From Methanoregulaceae archaeon (GTDB lineage Archaea; Halobacteriota; Methanomicrobia; Methanomicrobiales; Methanospirillaceae), in NCBI GenBank assembly GCA_019695435.1, contig JACTVF010000100.1, positions 1 to 7,902 of the forward strand: a stretch of DNA of 7,902 nucleotides. Direction: 5' to 3'. Under the pieces are notes generated by a model. It did not search any database and was not told where the DNA came from. It saw only the letters and a list, made by a program, of their open reading frames with translations. The first letter of the stretch is position 1, and every line of letters begins with the position of its first letter. The position numbers and the translations under genes are program-made. Below are positions 1 to 6,220 of the stretch, piece by piece.

Positions 1-176
1 TCGTCTCTTGCAATCATTTCCTGCCAGTCTGTATAGATGTCCACACCCGGGAATTTTCTTGCAAGATAATCCGCCCGTTCTTTTGATATATCTGCCACTG
101 CCCGTAAATATCCGGGAGGCAGTGAATCCGCCCGTTTCTGTCCGATCAGACCACAGCCAACAATTCCAACATGCAC
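1..176 (-). CDS. Gfo/Idh/MocA-like NAD(P)-dependent oxidoreductase, N-terminal fragment
   Basis: Only the first 58 codons lie in the window; the gene runs off the left edge. The translation from a GTG start at 176 begins M-HVGIVGCGLIGQKRAD, a Rossmann dinucleotide-binding motif (GxGxxG, as GCGLIG at residues 7-12) close to the N-terminus. It is followed by LRAVADISKERADYLARKFPG, the second beta strand ending in an acidic residue (D33) and a helix, then a VDIYTDWQEMI segment. This layout is typical of the Gfo/Idh/MocA family, which oxidises or reduces sugars and sugar nucleotides. The start is chosen because the GTG lies 5 nt after the stop of the upstream SDR gene, and GGAG (as GTGGAGTGA) precedes it at about 9 nt; no ATG fits the motif. 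The tight spacing places it in the same operon as the two preceding dehydrogenase genes. The substrate and the C-terminal domain cannot be seen, so another Rossmann family is possible. Confidence 0.75.
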   Translation of the reverse strand, partial: MHVGIVGCGLIGQKRADSLPPGYLRAVADISKERADYLARKFPGVDIYTDWQEMIARD

Positions 177-181
177 CCTGC

Positions 182-1045
182 TCACTCCACGGTAAGATTT
201 CTATCCTGAGGAATAATCCGCCTCAGTGTATACACATCGCTGTTCATGAGTGCCAGTGCCGCATCCGGCAATTTCTCCCACGGGTCCCAGATTGCACTGA
301 TGAGTTTCCCGGTGATGGTTGCACAGGCATCCGTTGTGAGGAAGTGCACAAGATCCGCAGCACGGTTTTCCGTGTGCGGATTTTCCTGGGAAATGTGGAG
401 GGCACTTTCAAATTCAGCACTGCCGGCATACTCTTTTCCTGCGCTGATGATATTTTTGGTCAAATTGCTGCTCATGGCACCGGGCGCAACGCAGTTCACG
501 GTTATGCCATACTCCCTGACCTCCTGCGCAAGCGTTTCTGAAAACCGGACCAGCCCACATTTGGCCGTGGCATAACTGGAGAAATTTGCCCGGGGTGCCG
601 TGGCCCCGCCTCCGGAAATATTCACAATCCTGCCATACTTTTTCTCGATCATGCCCGGGAGAAATCCCCGCGTAAACTGGACCGGCGCAAGAAGGCAGAC
701 ATTAAGACAGGTCTGCCATTCATTCCAGTCGTTGGTATGAACTGGACCAATCGGGCCTTGAATTGCGGCATTATTGATCACAATATCCGGGTTTCCTGCA
801 TTACTCTGGATTTCTGCAATAAGTTTTGGGATAGCAGCTGGATCCGAAAGATCGGCAGCAAAATAATGGATATTCTGGTGCTCACGAGCCCCGCATGAAA
901 GCTCTTCGGTAGTCTTTACCAGATCAGTTTCGTGTCGTGCAACAAGGACCAGATCATCTCCGGTCGTCCGAAAACGGTCAGCGATCTGTCTCCCAAGTCC
1001 CCGTGTGGCTCCGGTTATAATCACGAGACGGCGGGACGGGATCAT
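182..1045 (-). CDS. Short-chain dehydrogenase/reductase (SDR) family oxidoreductase
   Basis: This is a 287-residue classical SDR, slightly longer than the usual 250. The cofactor motif TGATRGLG is at residues 11-18, NNAA at 91-94, and the structural Asn is in LNV at 114-116. The catalytic Ser is probably S144 (VNISGGG), YATAK at 158-162 supplies the catalytic Tyr and Lys, and the PG turn follows at 188-189. All expected active-site residues are present, so it should be a working NAD(P)-dependent oxidoreductase, probably cytosolic. The C-terminal ITGKLISAIWDPW segment replaces the usual end of the fold, and about 30 further residues may help shape the substrate pocket. The ATG at 1045 overlaps the stop of the epimerase gene (ATGA) and is preceded by GGAGAG, which supports that start. 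Lying between a nucleotide-sugar epimerase and a Gfo/Idh enzyme, it probably acts on a sugar or sugar nucleotide; this is inference, as the family is too broad to name the substrate. Confidence 0.9.
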   Translation of the reverse strand: MIPSRRLVIITGATRGLGRQIADRFRTTGDDLVLVARHETDLVKTTEELSCGAREHQNIHYFAADLSDPAAIPKLIAEIQSNAGNPDIVINNAAIQGPIGPVHTNDWNEWQTCLNVCLLAPVQFTRGFLPGMIEKKYGRIVNISGGGATAPRANFSSYATAKCGLVRFSETLAQEVREYGITVNCVAPGAMSSNLTKNIISAGKEYAGSAEFESALHISQENPHTENRAADLVHFLTTDACATITGKLISAIWDPWEKLPDAALALMNSDVYTLRRIIPQDRNLTVE

Positions 1046-1995
1046 CGTCTCTCCATTACCCAGAGATTCTGTTCAAGGAATTCAAGTGTCCTGACGATGC
1101 CTTCATGAATCGTATATTTTGGCTTCCAGCCGAGGGAATGAATCTTTTTGCAGTCGAGGAATATGAACGGGTTATCGCCAATCCAGCCCCGTTCCCCCCC
1201 GGTATAGCGGATCTCGGGTTTGAGATTCAGGTGACCGCATATCCAGTTGATGGAATCTTTTACTTCACAGTACTCGTCAGTCCCCAGATTGAATATGTTC
1301 ACCTTATCCCGGGATTTTTCCTGTGCGATAAAGATCGCATCTATGCAGTCCTGAACGTAAAGATACGATTTTTTCTGGTGCCCATTCCCGAGAACATCAA
1401 GATGATCCGGGTGGGCGCGGAGCTGTTTGTAGAAATCAAAGACATGGCCGTGCGGATAGCGTTCCCCAAGAATGGAGACGAAGCGGAAGATCCATCCCTG
1501 GAATCCGAACCCCTCGCAGTACGCTGCAATCAGCCCTTCTCCCGCGAGTTTGGATGCACCGTACAGTGAAGTCTGGACCGGGAACGGGGCGTCTTCAGGA
1601 GTGGGAATAACCTTCGCCTCACCGTAGACCGAGCCGGTTGACGAAAATGCAATTTTATTGATGGAATTTTTCCGCATTGCTTCGAGTACGTTGAACGTTG
1701 CAATGGTATTCTGGTGAAGATCTTTTGCCGGGTGCTCCGTGCCAAAGCGGACGTCAGCGTTTGCAGCAAGATGAAAGACAAAATCGCAACCAGCCAGTGC
1801 GGATGATAATTTTTCCTGATCCAGGAGATCCCCGTTGATCACATGGAACCCGGGATGTTTTTTTGCAGTCTCCAGATATTCCGGAATTCCCGTGGAAAAA
1901 TTATCGTAAACGGTAACCGCGTCTCCCAGAGAAAGTAACCGGTCCACAAGGTTACTGCCGATAAACCCGGCGCCACCGGTGACAAAATAATTCAT
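1042..1995 (-). CDS. NAD-dependent epimerase/dehydratase (extended SDR, UDP-glucose 4-epimerase-like)
   Basis: The 317-residue length is normal for nucleotide-sugar epimerases. The N-terminal TGGAGFIGSN motif (residues 6-15) binds NAD, and VTVYDNFSTG (28-37) carries the acidic residue that selects NAD. HLAANADV (75-82), SSTGSVYG (118-125) and YGASK (145-149) give the Ser/Thr-Tyr-Lys catalytic set. RFVSILGERYPHGHVFDF (171-188) matches the RxxNxxGPR-like substrate loop in a divergent form, and SYLYVQDCIDA (210-220) is the conserved late motif. The enzyme should interconvert or dehydrate a nucleoside-diphosphate sugar in the cytosol. The ATG at 1995 overlaps the TGA of the upstream glycosyltransferase, with AAGGAT about 7 nt before it, indicating coupled translation. 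A run of seven G residues (coding strand) lies in the TGGERGW region. The fold and family are clear; whether it is a GalE-type 4-epimerase or another activity is not, so no symbol is given. Confidence 0.92.
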   Translation of the reverse strand: MNYFVTGGAGFIGSNLVDRLLSLGDAVTVYDNFSTGIPEYLETAKKHPGFHVINGDLLDQEKLSSALAGCDFVFHLAANADVRFGTEHPAKDLHQNTIATFNVLEAMRKNSINKIAFSSTGSVYGEAKVIPTPEDAPFPVQTSLYGASKLAGEGLIAAYCEGFGFQGWIFRFVSILGERYPHGHVFDFYKQLRAHPDHLDVLGNGHQKKSYLYVQDCIDAIFIAQEKSRDKVNIFNLGTDEYCEVKDSINWICGHLNLKPEIRYTGGERGWIGDNPFIFLDCKKIHSLGWKPKYTIHEGIVRTLEFLEQNLWVMERR

Positions 1996-2951
1996 GATAT
2001 TATCCTTTTAGGAAGGATAAAATTTAAAATTCCCCTCCAAAAACCGCATGTATAGGCGGTGTGTTCGACAATATATATTATCGGTATTGTAAATAATAAT
2101 CGGATATCTCTTTGTTGAAAAAGGATCTTCAAAGTAAAAAGCAAAATTGTTAATAGGTATATAATTATCATTATTAAAAAAAATCGAATGGATATTATTA
2201 TTGATATTAATGTAATTGTAGCAATAATTGGAGGGACAATTTGGATATCAAATAATTTATTATTCACTCTCACATAACCCCAATAAAACATTCTCCTCGC
2301 AAATCCCTTTAAATCAGTATCATGATTATGAATGACAAGCGCATTCGGGGTATAAATTAACAAGCCCAATTTTTGGATTCTATTATTGATTTCAGCATCT
2401 TCACTTATTCTTCCGATTTGTTTTTCAAGTTCTGTATTAAACCCCCCAATCTTTAATAATATTTGTTTTTTATACATTGAATTACAACCACTAATACTTT
2501 TAACCACTCTTTTATTTTTAAAAACTCTGTCTTGAACGGATGTTGCGCTGCCCAAAAAAGTATTTAACGCAAAATAAATTGATCTTTTCCAAAGTTCTTC
2601 ACTATGATATATTGTTCCCCCCCCTACCCCAACTACGTTATCTCTAAATTCTTTTAATAAATTTTCAAGCCAATCGGTATATGGGATACAATCTGAATCG
2701 GTAAATGCGATATAATCCCCTTTAGCATTAAGTAAACCAACTTGTCTTGCTCCAGCAGGTGTTCCAAATTCCTCAAATAGAATTTTTACAGGAAATTTTT
2801 TAGCATTCTCGATAGTTTTATCCGTCGAATGGCCATCAATAACAAGAACTTCAATTGGTTGAATTGTTTGATTGAAGATGGCGGTGAGGCAGGGAATAAT
2901 CTCATCTTCAACATTTTTTACTGGGATTATCACGGAAACCATTTGGGACAT
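1992..2951 (-). CDS. Family 2 glycosyltransferase with C-terminal membrane segments
   Basis: This 319-residue protein opens with VSVIIPVKNVEDEI (5-18), the nucleotide-binding start of a GT-A/GT2 fold. VLVIDGHSTDKT (35-46) is the next motif, and FTDSDC (83-88) holds the metal-binding DxD. SGCNSMYKK (154-162) and ISEDAEINNRI (182-192) follow, the ED pair being the usual position of the catalytic base. Residues about 239-276 are strongly hydrophobic (one or two membrane spans) and 285-297 may be another, so it likely works at the inner face of the membrane, adding a sugar to a lipid-linked or nascent glycan. The ATG at 2951 has GGGTG about 9 nt upstream. A 44-nt AT-rich gap separates it from the preceding gene, and its stop overlaps the next start. 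Base composition is odd: lines of its sequence run at about 13-40% GC against about 60% in flanking genes, which suggests recent transfer. A run of eight G encodes VGGGT. Confidence 0.93.
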   Translation of the reverse strand: MSQMVSVIIPVKNVEDEIIPCLTAIFNQTIQPIEVLVIDGHSTDKTIENAKKFPVKILFEEFGTPAGARQVGLLNAKGDYIAFTDSDCIPYTDWLENLLKEFRDNVVGVGGGTIYHSEELWKRSIYFALNTFLGSATSVQDRVFKNKRVVKSISGCNSMYKKQILLKIGGFNTELEKQIGRISEDAEINNRIQKLGLLIYTPNALVIHNHDTDLKGFARRMFYWGYVRVNNKLFDIQIVPPIIATITLISIIISIRFFLIMIIIYLLTILLFTLKILFQQRDIRLLFTIPIIYIVEHTAYTCGFWRGILNFILPKRIIS

Positions 2952-2995
2952 TTAAAAAACACCCATGCAAATTGGTACATAATCTTTGCTATTTA

Positions 2996-4624
2996 TTAAT
3001 GGACTTTATTCAGTCCCTTAACAAAAATCACGAGGTAATTCAGGATTAACCCGGCAATCACGAGAAGCATACCAAGTACCAAAATAAATGCACTCCCAAT
3101 AGCAAGAACGTTATGGAAAACTCCGACCGTTTGTAATTCGTTGAATACCCAAAGCTCAGATAGGAAACCCCCCACAATAAGAATGCATCCTGGGATCCCA
3201 AACGCGGGCAGAGGCCGCCGGTAACTGATCAATCCGATGATTTTTGATAAAACCGACAGTCCATGTTTCACCGGATTCTCCGATGACGTACCCTCAATAT
3301 CATAACGAACATTAATCGGCACCTCGGCAATCTTTAGCCGATTATCATTTATTTGTATCAATACTTCAGATCCAGCTGACATTCCATCTCCATATAGATG
3401 GATTGCATCAATAGCCCGTTTACCATATGCCCGGAATCCGCTTTGGGAATCACTAATATCGGCAACACCGGCTACCTTTGTCGCCCTGTCAAGGACTTTC
3501 ATCCCGACTTTCCGGTATCCGGGGATGTGGTTACCGTTACCCTTCACGAATCTTGATCCTATGACAACATCAGCATCCTCAGTAACCAGGGCTTCAAGAA
3601 GCCGGCCGACCTCTTCTGGGTTGTGCTGGCCGTCTGCATCCAGAATGACAAGGGCTTCAACGTGAAGTTCCCGGGCTTTGGCAAAAATTGACTGGAGCGC
3701 CGCACCGTATCCGGAATTTTTTTCATGGTGAACTACGAGTGCCCCTACTTCTTCTGCGATCTCTCCGGTTGCATCCGTAGATCCGTCATCAACGACAAGC
3801 ACCTGATCCACATACTTACGGGCACCAATAATGGTTTTGGCAATACATTTCTCTTCATTATACGCAGGCATCGCAGCGAGGATCTTGATCGGGTTGCCCC
3901 AGTTCGGATCCGAAGGCGGTAACGATAAATTAGTCAACTGGATTTCATTTACGATGAGGCCATGGGAGAGAAAATGGTTGATGATGTCTGATTCGATATT
4001 ATACCCATCGGTTTTGAAGTCAAGGTTTTCCAGTGCTTTCCTGCCGAATGCCCGGAAATCTGACTGCGGGTCGGTGATAGATTGTTTAACATCAATTTTT
4101 TCCGATTGAGTCAATACCAGACTTTTAAATTTTTGCGGAAATGGGACTTCACCTCTCGTTTCGATATAGTGAGATCCGATCACAAGATCCGCATCACCAC
4201 TGAGAACCCCTGCTGCAATTTTCCGGATATCATGAACAGGGTTCTGCCCATCGGCATCAAGCACAACTGCACCTTTGCACCCCAATCCCCACGCGCTCCT
4301 GAGACCCAGAAGAGTTGCATAGGTTTTTCCGGTATGGATGTGAAGTTGTATCACCTCGGCTCCTGCGGATTTTGCAATCTCTGACGATTTGTCAGTGGAC
4401 CCATCATCAACGACAATTACGCGGTCCACATACCGGGATGCCTGGATGATGACCGACCCGATTGTTGCAGAATTATTGTATGCCGGAATGACCGCTATCA
4501 GACCCTTATGAGGGGAGAGATCTGCTTCTTTTACGTGAATCAGGGAACCATCCGGATGATGGGAAAGAGTGGAAGATGCAACGTTGAAGTCTTTATCGGG
4601 TATGGGTAAGGTTGTTTCTGCCAT
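2996..4624 (-). CDS. Tandem two-domain GT2 glycosyltransferase with two C-terminal transmembrane helices (DPM-synthase-like)
   Basis: The 542 residues hold two GT2 catalytic domains in a row. The first (about 42-235) has PAYNN (47-51), VVDDGSTD (71-78), LDADGQ (122-127) and DPQSDFRAF (185-193). The second (about 246-445) has PAYNEE (253-258), VVDDGSTD (277-284), LDADGQ (328-333), GSRF (356-359) and DSQSGFRAY (392-400). Two membrane spans follow (about 473-494 and 503-533). A single domain plus membrane tail resembles polyprenyl-phosphate sugar synthases (dolichol-phosphate mannose or glucose synthase), which charge a lipid carrier from a nucleotide sugar. The second domain looks complete. The first keeps the DAD metal motif but has His152 where the second has Arg358, and lacks the Arg of the second domain's PGYRK segment, so it may be regulatory or have another acceptor. 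Residues 1-40 are an extra low-complexity leader. It is the first gene of the minus-strand cluster, with GTGGT shortly before the ATG and a TATA-like box upstream; stops TAA TAA end it. Confidence 0.93.
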   Translation of the reverse strand: MAETTLPIPDKDFNVASSTLSHHPDGSLIHVKEADLSPHKGLIAVIPAYNNSATIGSVIIQASRYVDRVIVVDDGSTDKSSEIAKSAGAEVIQLHIHTGKTYATLLGLRSAWGLGCKGAVVLDADGQNPVHDIRKIAAGVLSGDADLVIGSHYIETRGEVPFPQKFKSLVLTQSEKIDVKQSITDPQSDFRAFGRKALENLDFKTDGYNIESDIINHFLSHGLIVNEIQLTNLSLPPSDPNWGNPIKILAAMPAYNEEKCIAKTIIGARKYVDQVLVVDDGSTDATGEIAEEVGALVVHHEKNSGYGAALQSIFAKARELHVEALVILDADGQHNPEEVGRLLEALVTEDADVVIGSRFVKGNGNHIPGYRKVGMKVLDRATKVAGVADISDSQSGFRAYGKRAIDAIHLYGDGMSAGSEVLIQINDNRLKIAEVPINVRYDIEGTSSENPVKHGLSVLSKIIGLISYRRPLPAFGIPGCILIVGGFLSELWVFNELQTVGVFHNVLAIGSAFILVLGMLLVIAGLILNYLVIFVKGLNKVH

Positions 4625-4672
4625 TCGATACCACGTTGTATATTTTCAAATGAGAGAATATCCGGCACAATT

Positions 4673-4686
4673 GATATTTAATAAAA
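4673..4686 (-). promoter_or_regulatory. Putative archaeal TATA box for the glycan cluster
   Basis: On the minus strand this reads TTTTATTAAATATC, an A/T-rich box about 50-60 nt before the ATG at 4624. A start of transcription about 25 nt downstream would fall near 4650 and leave a short leader. A second AT-rich block, on the plus strand at about 4720-4737, could be an alternative or could serve the other direction. This is based on composition and position only. Confidence 0.4.
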
Positions 4687-4829
4687 CTATTTTACTTTTT
4701 GATCATTTGTCTCGGCTTTACTATATAATATATATTTACAGATGAATCTTTCGTCATTTTCCTTATAATTTTGTGAGAGGTCATCGCATCGAGGGTGTCT
4801 GCCGGTGCCGAAGGCAAGGGCTGATTTGA

Positions 4830-4853
4830 GAAAATTGTCGTGAGGCAATTTTC
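4830..4853. repeat. Inverted repeat, 8-bp perfect stem with 8-nt loop
   Basis: GAAAATTG (4830-4837) is exactly complementary to CAATTTTC (4846-4853). Just downstream CCGCAAGCGG (4861-4870) is another short self-complementary stretch. It could be an RNA hairpin or an operator; there is no T-run after it that would make it a clear terminator. Confidence 0.6.
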
Positions 4854-4900
4854 GAGTGTGCCGCAAGCGGCGGATCAATGAATATAAAGCAATACAAAAA

Positions 4901-4914
4901 CGGTTCTGGAGAAC
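4901..4914. repeat. First copy of the CGGTTCTGGAG 11-mer, itself a small inverted repeat
   Basis: CGGTTCTGGAG (4901-4911) recurs exactly at 5050-5060. In this first copy GTTCT (4903-4907) and AGAAC (4910-4914) are complementary around GG. The two copies lie either side of the larger stem at 4932-5009, which suggests a single composite element from about 4900 to 5080. Confidence 0.5.
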
Positions 4915-4931
4915 TCTTCAAAACATGTTTC

Positions 4932-5009
4932 TTAACGCTCATGGGGGCTTTTTGCAGGTGTTGCCTTTCCTCCCCCGCACGCTAGAGGCATCCCCCCATA
5001 GAGCGATAA
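4932..5009. repeat. Large imperfect stem-loop, candidate structured RNA or repeat element
   Basis: CGCTCATGGGGG (4936-4947) pairs with CCCCCAT plus GAGCG (4993-4999, 5001-5005), a 12-bp stem interrupted by one bulged A at 5000. Beyond an A-A mismatch the pairing continues as TTA (4932-4934 side) with TAA (5007-5009). Inside the loop TGCCT (4962-4966) can pair with AGGCA (4986-4990) to form an inner hairpin. A branched fold of this size is unlikely to be chance in a short stretch, but its strand and function cannot be told. It may be a small RNA, a repeated extragenic element, or a terminus of a degraded mobile element. Confidence 0.6.
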
Positions 5010-5049
5010 CCCCGGGAAGGTAATACCACATCATCGCATTGCGCAGGGG

Positions 5050-5079
5050 CGGTTCTGGAGGACAGGCACTGTTCCCTCC
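5050..5079. repeat. Second CGGTTCTGGAG copy followed by a compact hairpin
   Basis: The second copy of the 11-mer (5050-5060) runs into a hairpin. GGAGG (5057-5061) pairs with CCTCC (5075-5079), and ACAG (5062-5065) pairs with CTGT (5069-5072), with a GCA loop and a two-base TC bulge. That gives nine pairs in 23 nt. Confidence 0.55.
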
Positions 5080-5129
5080 GCTACTATGTGCTTTGAGATT
5101 TGTAAAAAAACAAGGGTTTCTATAGATCT

Positions 5130-5142
5130 AAAAAACTTTTTT
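5130..5142. terminator. A6-C-T6 palindrome, possible transcription end signal
   Basis: Six A, one C and six T form a perfect AT palindrome. Archaeal transcription often ends at T-runs, so on the plus strand this could end a transcript covering the structured element at 4900-5080, and on the minus strand one entering from the right. No transcript is proven. Confidence 0.3.
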
Positions 5143-5434
5143 GCCCTGCCGTACCTTGGAGAGGAGAGGTCCTGATGCGGGGATCTCTCACAAAATTTCC
5201 TGGTAACAATGTTCATGATTCCCGTGTGAACCCGGTCGGTTCATGTCGGTTTTACAGAGCCTGTATAACCCGCATTAAAACAGGGCCGGTTGTTATACCC
5301 GGTACTTCACTCATTTCAGATTGGATCGATAAAACCCCACAAAAACCGGTAGTAGTCATGTAAAAACCGGAACACCCACTTATCTTCATCATTTTTCAGT
5401 ACACCCCCAATCCGGATTCGGGTCTATAGTGGCA

Positions 5435-5459
5435 TCCGGGGACCCGATCGGGTGCCGGA
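5435..5459. repeat. Near-perfect palindrome around ACCCGATCGGGT
   Basis: ACCCGATCGGGT (5442-5453) is a perfect 12-base palindrome. It is flanked by TCCGG (5435-5439) and CCGGA (5455-5459), which are also complementary, with GG on one side and G on the other between the arms. Such dyads are typical of dimeric regulator binding sites, but its distance from both flanking genes (about 800 bp) argues against a simple operator for either. Confidence 0.6.
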
Positions 5460-5570
5460 CCATCATCAGGCCGGTTAAAAAACACCTCCTGCAGAACACC
5501 GCTAAAGGGAGAATATAACGCCCCGCAATGTGCCCGGTTTTGGATTTTCGCCACAAATCACGGGATAATT

Positions 5571-5614
5571 TCCGTGGTGGACAAACCAGTCCCGTTTTTG
5601 TGTCCACCACCGGA
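5571..5614. repeat. Stem-loop, 10-bp perfect stem extended to 13 pairs
   Basis: GTGGTGGACA (5574-5583) pairs exactly with TGTCCACCAC (5601-5610) across a 17-nt loop. With one bulged C at 5611 the stem continues as TCC (5571-5573) with GGA (5612-5614). There is a TTTTT run in the loop but none after the stem, so it does not look like a standard terminator. Confidence 0.6.
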
Positions 5615-5680
5615 CCCTGAGGGGAAAACAAGCCCGTTCCGGCCCCGGATTGAGAGAGCAGGACCGTCCGTCTGGGGACA

Positions 5681-5696
5681 GGGTGGTTATACACCC
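5681..5696. repeat. Small inverted repeat GGGTG-N6-CACCC
   Basis: GGGTG (5681-5685) and CACCC (5692-5696) are complementary around GTTATA. It lies just before a GGGAGG stretch that precedes a short open frame at 5705. Function unknown. Confidence 0.4.
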
Positions 5697-6103
5697 ACGG
5701 GAGGATGAATGATCATTCAATGTTCATGGAGGATAATTCGAGAGAAGTACTGATACCGGGAATTTATCCTATTCATATCCTTCTCGTCAGCATGAGGGGT
5801 AATAAAATTCAGCGATCCGCACAGGATATCCAGCGCGCAGGCATTATCTGCGGTTATCCCGTACGACCTGCAGACAAATCTTCACAATCCTCTCAAGCTG
5901 CCTTCCCGTCACCATACGGGTTATCCCATGTTCGTGATCCGTCCATCATGGTTCCGGGCCGTTTCAGTGTTCTCGCGCAAGCGTTACACAGAGTTCAGTG
6001 AGGATGCAGACCTTCACTGCACCCTGCCTTCACCATCTGAAAAGAGCGTTCGGGAGAGGGTGGGGCACACCCGAATCCACGCTCGCGGAAATTCGAATGC
6101 CGC

Positions 6104-6121
6104 CCCGGTCAATATACCGGG
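6104..6121. repeat. Inverted repeat CCCGGT-N6-ACCGGG upstream of the surface-protein gene
   Basis: Two perfect 6-base arms (6104-6109 and 6116-6121) are separated by CAATAT. It lies about 85 bp upstream of the presumed TATA box of the surface-protein gene, so it could be a regulator site for that gene. A second weak dyad, GGGTT (6166-6170) with AACCC (6177-6181), lies between it and the promoter. Confidence 0.45.
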
Positions 6122-6204
6122 ATAAGTTTGGGTCGATAGCGTGAGAATTCCTCGACAAACATCATGGGTTTTCCCGAACCCTATACCCGGATTAACCGAT
6201 CATA

Positions 6205-6220
6205 AGAATTAAATTAAAAG
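6205..6220 (+). promoter_or_regulatory. Putative archaeal TATA box for the surface-protein gene
   Basis: An A/T-only-like block (AGAATTAAATTAAAAG) sits about 45-60 nt before the ATG at 6263, in otherwise GC-richer DNA. Transcription starting about 25 nt downstream would begin near 6240, just ahead of the ribosome site. The call rests on position and composition. Confidence 0.45.

Noticed and set aside
8..575. Plus-strand open frames (8-541 and 246-575)
   Set aside because: They lie opposite the well-supported SDR and Gfo/Idh genes, and their translations show no domain, so they are shadows.
1105..1569. Plus-strand open frame of 154 codons
   Set aside because: It is antisense to the epimerase, whose motifs are complete, and has no recognisable protein features.
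4687..4878. Minus-strand frame of 63 codons in the intergenic region
   Set aside because: It includes the 4830-4853 inverted repeat and AT-rich promoter-like DNA, has no clear ribosome site and no recognised domain. It may be a translated piece of a dispersed repeat, but I cannot support a gene.
4890..5260. tRNA or other known stable RNA around the GGTTC-containing repeats
   Set aside because: GGTTC resembles a tRNA T-arm core, but no acceptor stem, anticodon arm or CCA-side pairing can be drawn around it.
5175..5363. Plus-strand frame of 62 codons preceded by GGAGAGGAGAGG
   Set aside because: The purine-rich leader resembles a ribosome site, but the translation has no domain, membrane segment or coding-like pattern. 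Ribosome profiling or a conserved homologue would be needed.
5389..5694. Minus-strand frame of 101 codons from a GTG start
   Set aside because: It runs through the stem-loop at 5571-5614 and the palindrome at 5435-5459, lacks a ribosome site, and its composition looks random.
5899..5955. Minus-strand stretch reading like a helical fragment (RMVTGRQLERIVKICLQVV region, about 5855-5925)
   Set aside because: It looks slightly protein-like but is bounded by stops within a few dozen codons and matches no family I can name, so a pseudogene call is not supported.
5705..6001. Plus-strand frame of 98 codons next to GGGAGG
   Set aside because: GGAGG directly touches the ATG at 5705, too close to act as a ribosome site, and the later in-frame ATG at 5720 is too far. 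The Ser/Gln/Arg-rich translation shows no fold.
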